A DNA stretch of 64,000 bases, taken from positions 2,678,046-2,742,045 of the forward strand of contig CP073692.1 in assembly GCA_018228665.1 (NCBI GenBank), read 5' to 3'. The translations under genes and the position numbers were made by a program. The notes beneath the pieces were generated by a model. That model made no database searches. It saw only the letters and a program-made list of their open reading frames with translations, and was not told the DNA's origin. This DNA is from Faecalicatena sp. Marseille-Q4148. GTDB taxonomy: Bacteria; Bacillota; Clostridia; Lachnospirales; Lachnospiraceae. Below are positions 40,579 through 48,710 of this stretch, one piece after another. The stretch's first letter is position 1, and every line of letters begins with the position of its first letter.

Positions 40579-41796
40579 ATGAAGGCATATGAGAGAATGT
40601 TGAAATACATTGTTGTGCGCACACCAAGTGACGGAGAGAGTGGAACAACACCAAGTTCAGTATGTCAGTTTGACCTGGCAAAGATGCTCGTAGAAGAGTT
40701 AAAGGAATTGGGTGTGGAAAATGCTGCTGTGGATGAGCAGTGCTTTGTATACGGAATCATTCCGGCAACTCCGGGGTATGAAGAGAAAACAAAGATCGGA
40801 TTTATTGCCCATATGGATACAGTATCGGATTTCTGTGATCATGAAATTAAACCGGTACTGACAGAAAACTATAATGGAGAAGATCTCGTACTCGGGGATA
40901 GCGGTCGTGTGCTCTCGGTAAAAGATTTTCCGCATCTTCCATCGCTGAAAGGAAGAACACTGATTACATCTGACGGAACAACTATTCTCGGTGTAGATGA
41001 CAAGGCGGGAATTGCAGAGATTATGACTTTGATTGAACGTCTGAGAGATGAAGAAATTCCTCATGGTCAGATCAGTGTTGCATTTACACCGGATGAGGAA
41101 GTAGGAACAGGAGCTTCTCATTTTGATATTGAAAGATTTGGGGCAGAGTATGCATATACATTGGATGGAGATGGCGAAGGGGAAATCCAGTATGAGAACT
41201 TTAATGCCTGTGAAGCAACTTTTGAAGTAAATGGGTTTAATGTGCATCCAGGCGGCTCCAAAGATGTTATGATCAATGCAGTGCTTCTTGCGACACAGAT
41301 TAATCAAATGCTTCCGGGATGCGAAACGCCTAGAGATACATCCGGTTATGAAGGATTTTATCATTTGTGCAGTTTGAGCGGTGATGTTGCCTATGCAAAG
41401 GCTCAGTATATTGTTCGCGATCATGATCTGAATTCTTTTGAAGCAAGAAAGAAGACACTGTGCCATATTGAAAAGATTATGAATGAAAAATGGGGCGAAG
41501 GAACTGTTAAATTAACAATCCGGGATGAATACCGCAATATGTCAAGTATCATTGCTGATTGTATGCATCTGATTGATAATGCAAGAGAAGCATGCAAAAA
41601 TGCAAATGTGGCAGAAGATATTTCCCCGATCCGCGGAGGTACTGACGGAAGCCAGTTATCTTACAGAGGACTTCCATGTCCGAATCTCGGAACAGGCGGA
41701 CACGGTTATCACGGACCTTACGAACATGCGACAGTAGAAGGTATGGATAAAGCAACAGATATGATTGTAGAGCTTGTGAAGATTTACGCGAGATAG
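40579..41796 (+). CDS. pepT: Peptidase T (tripeptide aminopeptidase)
   Basis: 405 residues, normal for the M20 di-zinc enzyme that removes the N-terminal residue of tripeptides in the cytoplasm. Metal and catalytic residues: AHMDTVSD (His, Asp), GVDDKAGIAE (bridging Asp), TPDEEVGTG (catalytic Glu pair), LDGDGEGEI (Asp) and the C-terminal GGHGYHGPYE (His). It would act on peptides delivered by the Opp system at 11-17 kb. Single gene with its own promoter. Confidence 0.96.
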   Translation: MKAYERMLKYIVVRTPSDGESGTTPSSVCQFDLAKMLVEELKELGVENAAVDEQCFVYGIIPATPGYEEKTKIGFIAHMDTVSDFCDHEIKPVLTENYNGEDLVLGDSGRVLSVKDFPHLPSLKGRTLITSDGTTILGVDDKAGIAEIMTLIERLRDEEIPHGQISVAFTPDEEVGTGASHFDIERFGAEYAYTLDGDGEGEIQYENFNACEATFEVNGFNVHPGGSKDVMINAVLLATQINQMLPGCETPRDTSGYEGFYHLCSLSGDVAYAKAQYIVRDHDLNSFEARKKTLCHIEKIMNEKWGEGTVKLTIRDEYRNMSSIIADCMHLIDNAREACKNANVAEDISPIRGGTDGSQLSYRGLPCPNLGTGGHGYHGPYEHATVEGMDKATDMIVELVKIYAR

Positions 41797-41841
41797 ATTC
41801 TAATTGTAAGAATAAGATCCGTGTAACATATAATGATAAGA

Positions 41842-41879
41842 AGAAAAGGGCGGCAGGAATGAAAACTGTCGCCTTTTCT
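41842..41879. terminator. Hairpin terminator between pepT and the convergent lysR
   Basis: AGAAAAGG-CGGCAG / CTGTCGCCTTTTCT with a 9-nt loop. T-run is short on both strands, so efficiency is uncertain. Confidence 0.6.
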
Positions 41880-41888
41880 ATGTTAAAT

Positions 41889-42830
41889 TTATACGGAATA
41901 ATATTGCCGCATGAGCTGTATAAACAAATTAGCTGCATGAGAAATATAACAGTTTTTATTTGTGACGATGTTCATTTCCCGAACTGCCAGTAAAGAGTCT
42001 ATTTTATAGAATAAAACACGTTCATCGGGTTTCTGGATGATTCGGTCGCTGATAAAGGTAGCGCCAAGTCCTGCTTCTGCAAGGGTATAGAGAGTGGACA
42101 TCTGAGAAGCTTCCATGAAGATATCCGGTGTGATTTCGGCTTCTGCAAAGAGACTGTCTGTCCGCTTGCGAAGGTCATAGCGGGATTTGAGCAGAACGAA
42201 GGGCACATGCTCAAATGCAGAGAGGCAGATAGAGGGACAAGAAGCAGTGAGATGGCGGCGGCGAAGGACATCGTGTGCAGTCAGGGCGTGATCAGCAAGC
42301 TGTTCATTGACAGAAAAAGCGGAAGGGACTGCGAGTAAAATAGGATCCTGGAAGGAAAAATGATTTTTGTAAAATGGTTCTTCCAGGGGACGGCTGACAA
42401 AAGTCAGATCCAATTTACGGTCTTTTAACATTTCTTTTAATTCATATGAGTCAGTTTCAATAATTTCCAATGTGACATCCGGATATTGGCGATGATACTC
42501 TAACAGAATCGGAGGCAGGATGTAAGAAAGGAAGAAACTGGTGGCGCCGATTCGCACATGTCCTGTATTAAGTTTTGCAAGATCTTCGATTTTGCGGTGC
42601 AGTTCGTCTTCCAATTGGCGAATCTGACGGATTTTTTCAATATAAACTTCTCCGGCTGGTGTAAGCTTCAGCGGTTTTTGACTTCGATCAAAGAGAGGCA
42701 TTCCGATCTTTTCTTCGGCTTTCTGAACGGCGATGCTAAGAGCCGGCTGCGTTAGATACAGAGCGCGGGCGGCTTTTGAGAAACTGCCTTTTTCATATAC
42801 GGTATAGATATATTTTAATTCTTGTTCCAT
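41889..42830 (-). CDS. LysR-family transcriptional regulator (divergent from malic enzyme)
   Basis: 313 residues from the ATG at 42830, with GGAGAG upstream; the frame is open to 42935 but that extension covers the intergenic operator region. HTH: YIYTVYEKGSFSKAARALYLTQPALSIAVQKAEEKIG (split over residues 6-43), followed by the LysR substrate domain (VRIGATSFFLSYILPPIL). It is transcribed away from the malic enzyme gene with 187 bp between them, the standard layout for a LysR regulator and its target. The inducer may be malate or another C4 acid. Confidence 0.87.
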   Translation of the reverse strand: MEQELKYIYTVYEKGSFSKAARALYLTQPALSIAVQKAEEKIGMPLFDRSQKPLKLTPAGEVYIEKIRQIRQLEDELHRKIEDLAKLNTGHVRIGATSFFLSYILPPILLEYHRQYPDVTLEIIETDSYELKEMLKDRKLDLTFVSRPLEEPFYKNHFSFQDPILLAVPSAFSVNEQLADHALTAHDVLRRRHLTASCPSICLSAFEHVPFVLLKSRYDLRKRTDSLFAEAEITPDIFMEASQMSTLYTLAEAGLGATFISDRIIQKPDERVLFYKIDSLLAVREMNIVTNKNCYISHAANLFIQLMRQYYSV

Positions 42831-42858
42831 AATCTTCTCTCCAGTGATTTTTATTGAT

Positions 42859-42920
42859 TTGTTATAACAAGTTATTTTGATAAATATTACTTTATAAAAA
42901 ATATTAATGGTTATATTAAT
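42859..42920. promoter_or_regulatory. Dyads in the lysR-malic enzyme intergenic region (candidate LysR operator)
   Basis: The perfect palindrome TTGTTATAACAA (42859-42870) and a second site ATTAAT-N6-ATTAAT (42903-42920) lie between the divergent starts. LysR proteins usually bind two such AT-rich dyads. Confidence 0.5.
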
Positions 42921-43017
42921 AATATATAATTGCATTTATAGCTGCAAGCCTTTATTATTAAAATAAGGAACAAAATATGATAATTTTGCGAAATAATATT
43001 TGAAAGGCGGAATTAAA

Positions 43018-44190
43018 ATGGATTACGGAAAAGAATCTTTGAAAATGCATTATGATTTAAAAGGAAAGATTGAGATGGTGTCAAGAGCAGCAGTAGATTC
43101 AAAAGAAGCGCTGAGTCTTGCATATACACCTGGTGTTGCAACACCTTGTCTGGAAATTCAGAAAGATATCAATAAAAGCTTTGAACTGACAAGAAGATGG
43201 AATACCGTTGCAGTCGTGACAGACGGAACGGCAGTTCTCGGACTTGGGGATATTGGCCCGGAAGCCGGAATGCCGGTTATGGAAGGAAAATGTGTTCTTT
43301 TTAAAGAATTCGGCGGCGTAGATGCAATTCCGCTTTGTGTAAGAAGTAAAGATGTGGATGAAATTGTGAATGCGGTACGTCTTCTGGCAGGAAGTTTTGG
43401 TGGAGTAAACCTGGAAGATATTTCTGCACCGAGATGTTTTGAGATTGAGCAGAAATTAAAAGAATGCTGCGATATTCCGATTTTCCATGACGATCAGCAT
43501 GGAACAGCGGTAATTACACTGGCAGGAGTGATCAATGCGCTGAAGCTTGTTGGAAAGAAATTGGAAGACGTGAAGATCGTTACATCAGGAGCCGGAGCAG
43601 CAGGAATTGCAATTATTAAACTGTTAATGGCGATGGGACTGAAAAATGTTATTATGACAGACCGGATGGGTGCTATCTATAAGGGACGTGAGAATCTGAA
43701 TGCAATCAAAGCAGAGATGGCAGAGATTACGAATTTTAATCAGGAAAAAGGAACACTGGCAGAAGTAATCAAAGGCGCAGATGTATTTATCGGAGTTTCA
43801 GCACCGGGTACATTAACAGGAGATATGGTACGCACAATGGCAAAAGATCCGATTGTATTTGCATGTGCAAACCCAACACCGGAGATTTTCCCTGAGGAAG
43901 CGAAAGCAGCAGGTGCAGCAGTTGTTTCTACGGGACGATCTGATTTCCCGAATCAGGTAAACAATGTACTTTGTTTCCCGGGAATTTTCCGTGGTGCGCT
44001 TGATGTGAGAGCATCTGAGATTAATGATGAGATGAAGATCGCAGCGGCATATGCGATTGCAGGACTTGTTAGTGATGAAGAATTAAATGCAGATTATATC
44101 CTTCCAATGGCATTTGATAAGAGAGTAAAAGATGCCGTTGCAAAAGCAACAGCAGAGGCAGCAATCAAGAGCGGCGTGGCAAGAGTATAG
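43018..44190 (+). CDS. NAD(P)-dependent malic enzyme (oxaloacetate-decarboxylating)
   Basis: 390 residues from the ATG at 43018 (AAAGGCGG upstream), the short bacterial form without the PTA domain. It turns malate into pyruvate, CO2 and NAD(P)H. Motifs: AYTPGVATPC, VVTDGTAVLGLGDIGPEAGMPVM (split), the metal site FHDDQHGTA, and the Rossmann loop GAGAAGIA. The C-terminal substrate motif CANPTPEIFPEEA is intact. Coenzyme preference was not determined. A clear terminator follows. Confidence 0.94.
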   Translation: MDYGKESLKMHYDLKGKIEMVSRAAVDSKEALSLAYTPGVATPCLEIQKDINKSFELTRRWNTVAVVTDGTAVLGLGDIGPEAGMPVMEGKCVLFKEFGGVDAIPLCVRSKDVDEIVNAVRLLAGSFGGVNLEDISAPRCFEIEQKLKECCDIPIFHDDQHGTAVITLAGVINALKLVGKKLEDVKIVTSGAGAAGIAIIKLLMAMGLKNVIMTDRMGAIYKGRENLNAIKAEMAEITNFNQEKGTLAEVIKGADVFIGVSAPGTLTGDMVRTMAKDPIVFACANPTPEIFPEEAKAAGAAVVSTGRSDFPNQVNNVLCFPGIFRGALDVRASEINDEMKIAAAYAIAGLVSDEELNADYILPMAFDKRVKDAVAKATAEAAIKSGVARV

Positions 44191-44208
44191 AAGATTAGAA
44201 AAATATAG

Positions 44209-44253
44209 CAGGGTGCAGAGAGCATTAGAATGCTTTTTCTGCACCTGTTTTTT
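44209..44253 (+). terminator. Terminator of the malic enzyme gene
   Basis: CAGGGTGCAGA / TCTGCACCTG with an inner AGCATT / AATGCT stem, then T6. Confidence 0.85.
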
Positions 44254-44304
44254 ATGGATTAAAAATTCTATGCAGATATGTAATGGTGACAAATATATCG
44301 GAAA

Positions 44305-44336
44305 ACAAAAAAGAAGTGTTACAATCGTAACACTTC
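44305..44336 (-). terminator. Terminator of tRNA-Arg
   Basis: On the - strand, GAAGTGTTAC / GTAACACTTC with a 4-nt loop followed by T6. Confidence 0.88.
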
Positions 44337-44342
44337 TCTGTA

Positions 44343-44416
44343 CGTGCGCTAGAGGATTCGAACCCCCGACCTTCTGGTCCGTAGCCAGACGCTCTATCCA
44401 GCTGAGCTAAGCACAC
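44343..44416 (-). tRNA. tRNA-Arg (ACG)
   Basis: On the - strand: acceptor GTGTGCT / AGCGCAC, anticodon ACG in GGCTACGGACC, T-arm GGGGGTTCGAATCCTC. The promoter and terminator are both clear. Confidence 0.95.
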
Positions 44417-44455
44417 ATGGATGTTTGTTTTGTTGTGTCGCTCACAACACTGATA

Positions 44456-44484
44456 ATTATATGGCATGATTGTGTATTTGTCAA
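44456..44484 (-). promoter_or_regulatory. Promoter of tRNA-Arg
   Basis: On the - strand TTGACA (44484-44479), 17 nt, TATAAT (44461-44456): perfect consensus hexamers, 40 nt before the tRNA. Confidence 0.8.
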
Positions 44485-44618
44485 TACTTTTTTTGAAAAA
44501 ATTTTATTCGGCGATTTTGCACTATTTTTAATCAGAATTTTTGTAGATTTTTCTGTTGTTGAATTGTGGGGAAATTCAATTCTGTTACTTACATCTGCGC
44601 TGTTGGGAGTGGAAAAGT

Positions 44619-44654
44619 CAGAGTGCTTCTCTGCAGACAGGCAGGCGCACTCTG
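44619..44654 (-). terminator. Likely terminator of the amino-acid ABC operon
   Basis: On the - strand, CAGAGTGC / GCACTCTG stem with a large loop, then ACTTTTCC. The hairpin begins about 12 nt after the stop codon; the T-run is weak. Confidence 0.5.
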
Positions 44655-44665
44655 AACAGTAAATA

Positions 44666-45424
44666 TTATTCAGAGGAGCATTTTCCAAGAAATTCCTGTA
44701 TCCTCGTGTTGTCGGAAGAAAAGACTTCTTGCGGAGTTCCTTCTAAAGCAATAAGACCTTGTTCCATAAAGATCATTTTGTCTGCAATTTTGCGGGCGAA
44801 ATTCATTTCATGTGTGACAATGACCATTGTCATATGCTCTGCGGCAAGATCTTTGATGATTTTTAGAATTTCTTCGGTTAGTTCCGGATCCAGTGCAGAA
44901 GTCGGTTCATCAAAGAAAAGGATCTGAGGTTTTACAGCAAGGGCACGGGCAATGGATACACGCTGCTGTTGTCCGCCGGAGAGCTGATATGGATAAGCAT
45001 CCGCTTTGTCTGCCAGACCCATTTTAGCAAGAAGTGTCCGGGCTTCCTGATACACTTCCTCTTTTGGACGGTGCTGCACCCGGATAGGGGCGTCAGTAAT
45101 ATTTCTCATAACAGAAAAATGTGGGAACAGATTAAAATTCTGGAAGACCAGGCCGAAGCAGGATTGGAGTTCTTTTAAGGTGTGTTTTGGCGGAAAAAGG
45201 AGTCTGTCCTGTTCCGTCCAAAATGCTTTTTGCCCCATATAGCATACTTCTCCTGAGGTAATGGATTCCAACATTGCAGCGCAGCGGAGTAATGTTGATT
45301 TTCCGGAGCCGGAAGGGCCGATAATTGCAACGATTTCACCTTTTGCAACAGAGAGTGATACATCCCGGAGTACGGGAATGCCTTCGAATTCTTTATTTAT
45401 ATGTTTCATTTCTAAAAGTTTCAT
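44666..45424 (-). CDS. Polar amino-acid ABC transporter ATPase
   Basis: 252 residues from the ATG at 45424 (AGGAGG upstream). Walker A GPSGSGKSTLLRC, Q-loop LVFQNFNLFPH, signature QLSGGQQQRVSIARAL, Walker B ILFFDEPTSALDPE and VTHEMNFA: all typical of the GlnQ/HisP group. Last gene of the operon binding protein-permease-ATPase, 12 bp after the permease. The amino acid imported is not identifiable. Confidence 0.93.
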   Translation of the reverse strand: MKLLEMKHINKEFEGIPVLRDVSLSVAKGEIVAIIGPSGSGKSTLLRCAAMLESITSGEVCYMGQKAFWTEQDRLLFPPKHTLKELQSCFGLVFQNFNLFPHFSVMRNITDAPIRVQHRPKEEVYQEARTLLAKMGLADKADAYPYQLSGGQQQRVSIARALAVKPQILFFDEPTSALDPELTEEILKIIKDLAAEHMTMVIVTHEMNFARKIADKMIFMEQGLIALEGTPQEVFSSDNTRIQEFLGKCSSE

Positions 45425-45435
45425 TCCAGTACCTC

Positions 45436-46083
45436 CTAGCGATAATAGTTTAATCTTTTTTCGAATTGTTCCATACAAAAGGCAACCGTATAGTTAAAAA
45501 TAAAATAAAAAATTCCCGCAATAAAGAATGGAAGGATAGTAGTCTGAGCGGCAGCGATTTGTTTTGCCACACCAAACATTTCAATGTAAGAAAGTGAATA
45601 GACAAGCGATGTATCTTTGACAAGAGTAATTACTTCGTTTGTGACAGAGGGAAGGACAACTTTCACTACCTGTGGCAAAATGATATGCAGGAATGTCTGT
45701 ACTTTAGAATACCCGAGCAGAGCAGCTGCTTCATACTGACCTTTTGGGATGGCTTCCATTCCGGAACGGTAAATTTCAGCGAAATAGGCAGCATAGTTTA
45801 AGGAAAAACCGAGCAGGATTGCAGTTAGCTTATAGCCTCCGATATTCATTTGCCATAAGTAATAAGGCGCAAAATACCATACGAGAAGCTGTAACATCAG
45901 CGGAGTTCCTCGCATGATAGAAATATAGCTATTGATTATCCAGCGGACAGGTTTATGTCTGCTTACTTTTCCGAAATAGACAAACATTCCAAGAGGCAGA
46001 GAAAATAGCAGCGTGAAAAAGAAAATCAGGCACGTCTGTCCAAACCCGGCAGTCATTTGTTTTAAGATTGTATCAAAGCTCAT
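45436..46083 (-). CDS. Polar amino-acid ABC transporter permease
   Basis: 215 residues from the ATG at 46083 (GGGAGGAA upstream) with about five hydrophobic segments. The HisM/GlnP family motif region is seen: RGTPLMLQLLVWYFAPYY, and EIYRSGMEAIPKGQYEAAALLGYS as the EAA loop. It forms the membrane part of the importer with the flanking genes. Confidence 0.92.
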   Translation of the reverse strand: MSFDTILKQMTAGFGQTCLIFFFTLLFSLPLGMFVYFGKVSRHKPVRWIINSYISIMRGTPLMLQLLVWYFAPYYLWQMNIGGYKLTAILLGFSLNYAAYFAEIYRSGMEAIPKGQYEAAALLGYSKVQTFLHIILPQVVKVVLPSVTNEVITLVKDTSLVYSLSYIEMFGVAKQIAAAQTTILPFFIAGIFYFIFNYTVAFCMEQFEKRLNYYR

Positions 46084-46107
46084 AGAGATTCCTCCCAAAG
46101 AGAGATT

Positions 46108-46944
46108 TTATTTTAATGTTACCATATCTGTAATGTCATATTTTTCTGCTAATGCGGCAACAGTACCGTCTTCTGTCAATTGTTCTAAATCTGCATTTAC
46201 GATATCGCATAATTCCTGATTGCCTTTTTTAAATCCAATCGCATATTGTTCCGTGTTGAGCGACTCGTCCAGGATTTTAAAGCCTTCTCCACGGGATTTT
46301 ATCTGATAATTGGCAACACCGATATCAATAGCAAGGGCGTCAAGGGCGCCAGCCTGGAGTTCTGTAAAAGCAGTATTGTAATCAGCAAATTCATTCAGAG
46401 AACGAAAGGTATCAGCTAATGCCTTCTGACCGCCGTCTTCTTCGCTTTGCAGCAAACTGAGGGCTGCGCTTGCGGCCTGAACGCCTACAACCTTTCCGGA
46501 GAGATCTTCTAAAGAAGTGATTCCGGAAGCTTCGGAAACAACGATGACTTGACTGTTGTCAACATATGGAATGGAAAAGGTATAATCATCTTCCCGACCG
46601 TTCATTGTAAAACCGTTCCAAATGCAGTCGATAGAACCAGAGTCCAGTTCCATATCTTTGGAATCCCAGCTGATTGGTTTTTTTACCAGTTCCCACCCTT
46701 CCAGCTTACAGACTGCTTCTGCTAATTCTAAGTCAAAACCGGTGTATTCGCCATTATCATCCAGATATCCATATGGCGGATACTCTGCATCAAAGCCAAC
46801 AGTAAAAGTCTGTTGTGAGTCAGCAGCTTTTGATTCAGGAGATGCAGAATTTTCCTTTGGTGCAGAACCGGAGGCGCTGCATCCGATCAGCAGTGAAGCA
46901 GTTAGTATAGTTCCGGTCAGTGTAACGAAAAGTTTCTTTTTCAT
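46108..46944 (-). CDS. Amino-acid-binding lipoprotein (SBP family 3)
   Basis: 278 residues. Signal peptide with lipobox LLIGC (about Cys22) and a Ser/Ala/Glu-rich linker, then the family-3 fold: TVGFDAEYPPYGYLDDNGEY, GFDLELAEAVC, and VGVQAASAALSLL. The arginine that usually binds the ligand alpha-carboxylate is probably in NGREDDYTFS. First gene of the operon. Confidence 0.92.
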   Translation of the reverse strand: MKKKLFVTLTGTILTASLLIGCSASGSAPKENSASPESKAADSQQTFTVGFDAEYPPYGYLDDNGEYTGFDLELAEAVCKLEGWELVKKPISWDSKDMELDSGSIDCIWNGFTMNGREDDYTFSIPYVDNSQVIVVSEASGITSLEDLSGKVVGVQAASAALSLLQSEEDGGQKALADTFRSLNEFADYNTAFTELQAGALDALAIDIGVANYQIKSRGEGFKILDESLNTEQYAIGFKKGNQELCDIVNADLEQLTEDGTVAALAEKYDITDMVTLK

Positions 46945-47013
46945 AAATAAATCCTCCTTTAAATGCGTTAGTGTATTAGCGATTGACTACTTTACTGTGA
47001 TAAATTAATAAAG

Positions 47014-47042
47014 ATATTACCATAAATAAAAAAAGTTGTCAA
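47014..47042 (-). promoter_or_regulatory. Promoter of the amino-acid ABC operon
   Basis: On the - strand TTGACA (47042-47037), 17 nt, TAATAT (47019-47014), 70 nt before the ATG. Confidence 0.6.
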
Positions 47043-47106
47043 TGTAATTGAAAAAAAGAATTATGAGTAAAATCAACAAAAAAAATCTATAAAATAAGCA
47101 TTTACT

Positions 47107-47135
47107 TTACAAAATAGACAAAATATCGTAGAATA
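47107..47135 (+). promoter_or_regulatory. Promoter of the first phosphofructokinase gene
   Basis: TTTACA (47107-47112), 17 nt, TAGAAT (47130-47135), 47 nt before the ATG. Confidence 0.5.
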
Positions 47136-47181
47136 AAACTATTCACAGGAGTAGAAATGGGAATATTGGAGGTAATGCGAT

Positions 47182-48420
47182 ATGAAAGGTAATGTAATTG
47201 TAGGACAGTCCGGAGGCCCTACTGCGGCAATTAATTCCAGTCTGGCAGGTGTTTACCGAACTGCAATCGAGCGCGGCGCCAAGAAAGTTTATGGAATGAG
47301 AAATGGAATCCAGGGACTGCTGGAAGAGCGATATGTAGACTTATCAGAGCATATTACAAATGATCTGGATGTGGAGCTTTTAAAGCGCACACCGGCGGCT
47401 TATCTTGGTTCATGCCGATATAAATTGCCGGAGATCCATGAGGATCAGTCAGTGTATGAGAAGATTTTTGGAATTCTTGAGAAGCTTGAAATAGAAGCTT
47501 TTATTTATATAGGCGGAAATGATTCTATGGACACGATCAAAAAGTTATCGGACTATGGAATATTGACTGGAAAACAGTGTAAATTTGTTGGTGCACCAAA
47601 GACAATTGACAATGATCTGGCGCTGACGGATCATACACCGGGGTTTGGAAGCGCCGCCAAGTACATTGGCACATCTGTAAAAGAAATCATCCGTGACGGA
47701 GAGAGCTTAATCTATCCGAAGGGCCTTGTAACAATTGTGGAAATTATGGGAAGAAACGCAGGATGGCTGACCGGTTCTGCATGTCTTTCAGAGGGGGAAG
47801 ACTGTGAAGGGCCTGATATGATCTACCTTCCGGAGATTCCATTTGATCTAAATGAATTTTTGGCAAAAGTAAAAAAACAGTTAGAAAAGAAACATTCTGT
47901 TGTTGTTGCAGTTTCGGAAGGAATCAAGTTGGCAGATGGAAGATATGTATGTGAACTTGGCTCCGGCGTGGACTTTGTAGATGCATTTGGCCATAAGCAG
48001 CTGTCAGGAACAGCGAACTATCTGGCAAGTTTTGTGGCTGGTGAGATTGGTTGTAAGACACGTTCTATTGAATTGAGTACACTGCAAAGAGCCGGCTCTC
48101 ATATTGCATCAAGAGTAGACGTACTAGAGGCACAGCAGGCAGGAGGAGCGGCAGTGATGGCGGCGGATGAAGGTGACAGTGGCGTTATGGTTGTATTTGA
48201 GAGGGTGTCCGATGATCCGTATCAGGTTCGTACAGAAGTAAAGAATGTGCATAAAATTGCCAATGATGAACGGGTTGTTCCGAGAGAATGGGTAAATGAA
48301 GAAGGAACATATGTGACAGCGGAATTCAAGCGTTATGTCAGACCGCTGATTCAGGGAGATGTCTCTCCGGTTATGGTAGATGGTATTCCAAGACATTTGA
48401 GAAGACCGTTCAAATGTTAA
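47182..48420 (+). CDS. 6-phosphofructokinase, probably pyrophosphate-type (paralogue 1)
   Basis: 412 residues, longer than the 320-residue ATP enzyme and close to PPi/mixed-type PFKs. The N-terminal phosphate loop is GQSGGPTAAIN. The donor motif reads GGNDSMDT: the second position after GG is Asp, as in PPi-dependent enzymes (GGDD), where ATP enzymes have Gly, while the first Asp is Asn. PKTIDNDL (Lys as in PPi-type) and EIMGRNAGWL are present. Phosphoryl donor preference remains an inference. It is convergent with a paralogue at 48711. Confidence 0.88.
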   Translation: MKGNVIVGQSGGPTAAINSSLAGVYRTAIERGAKKVYGMRNGIQGLLEERYVDLSEHITNDLDVELLKRTPAAYLGSCRYKLPEIHEDQSVYEKIFGILEKLEIEAFIYIGGNDSMDTIKKLSDYGILTGKQCKFVGAPKTIDNDLALTDHTPGFGSAAKYIGTSVKEIIRDGESLIYPKGLVTIVEIMGRNAGWLTGSACLSEGEDCEGPDMIYLPEIPFDLNEFLAKVKKQLEKKHSVVVAVSEGIKLADGRYVCELGSGVDFVDAFGHKQLSGTANYLASFVAGEIGCKTRSIELSTLQRAGSHIASRVDVLEAQQAGGAAVMAADEGDSGVMVVFERVSDDPYQVRTEVKNVHKIANDERVVPREWVNEEGTYVTAEFKRYVRPLIQGDVSPVMVDGIPRHLRRPFKC

Positions 48421-48458
48421 TATTTTTAGAATTAAGGAAGATATTATAATAGGACGAT

Positions 48459-48494
48459 AAAAAAGAGAAATCTGCTGACGGATTTCTCTTTTTG
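48459..48494 (+). terminator. Terminator of PFK paralogue 1
   Basis: AAAAGAGAAATC / GATTTCTCTTTTT with an 8-nt loop. Confidence 0.85.
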
Positions 48495-48519
48495 TTAAAT
48501 GATAGCCTAAAAAGGGAGG

Positions 48520-48553
48520 ATGCCGGGTAATCAATCGATTTGATTCCCGGCAT
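48520..48553. repeat. Strong GC-rich hairpin between the PFK paralogues
   Basis: ATGCCGGG / CCCGGCAT arms with an inner AATCAA / TTGATT stem (34 bp in all). It lacks a T-run on the + strand. On the - strand a CCCTTTTT tract follows, so it could end - strand transcription about 160 bp after the second PFK gene. The rest of 48554-48710 has no gene. Confidence 0.6.
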
Positions 48554-48710
48554 GTATTATGAAAAAGTTTGCTCTATAATGAAGTCTATTGCTTCTTTAT
48601 TGATATACTTAGTATATAATTGAAACGTGAAAAAACAGTGATATAGAAATGAAGCTTTTTATAATAAAAGATGAACAAAATATGAACATCTCAAAATTCC
48701 CTTGAAATTC

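Noticed and set aside
40699..41466. 255-codon - strand frame opposite pepT
   Set aside because: Shadow of the well-supported pepT gene; cysteine/phenylalanine-rich translation and no ribosome site.
44407..44688. Frames between tRNA-Arg and the amino-acid ABC operon
   Set aside because: They overlap the tRNA-Arg promoter and the operon terminator and show no ribosome site or known motif.
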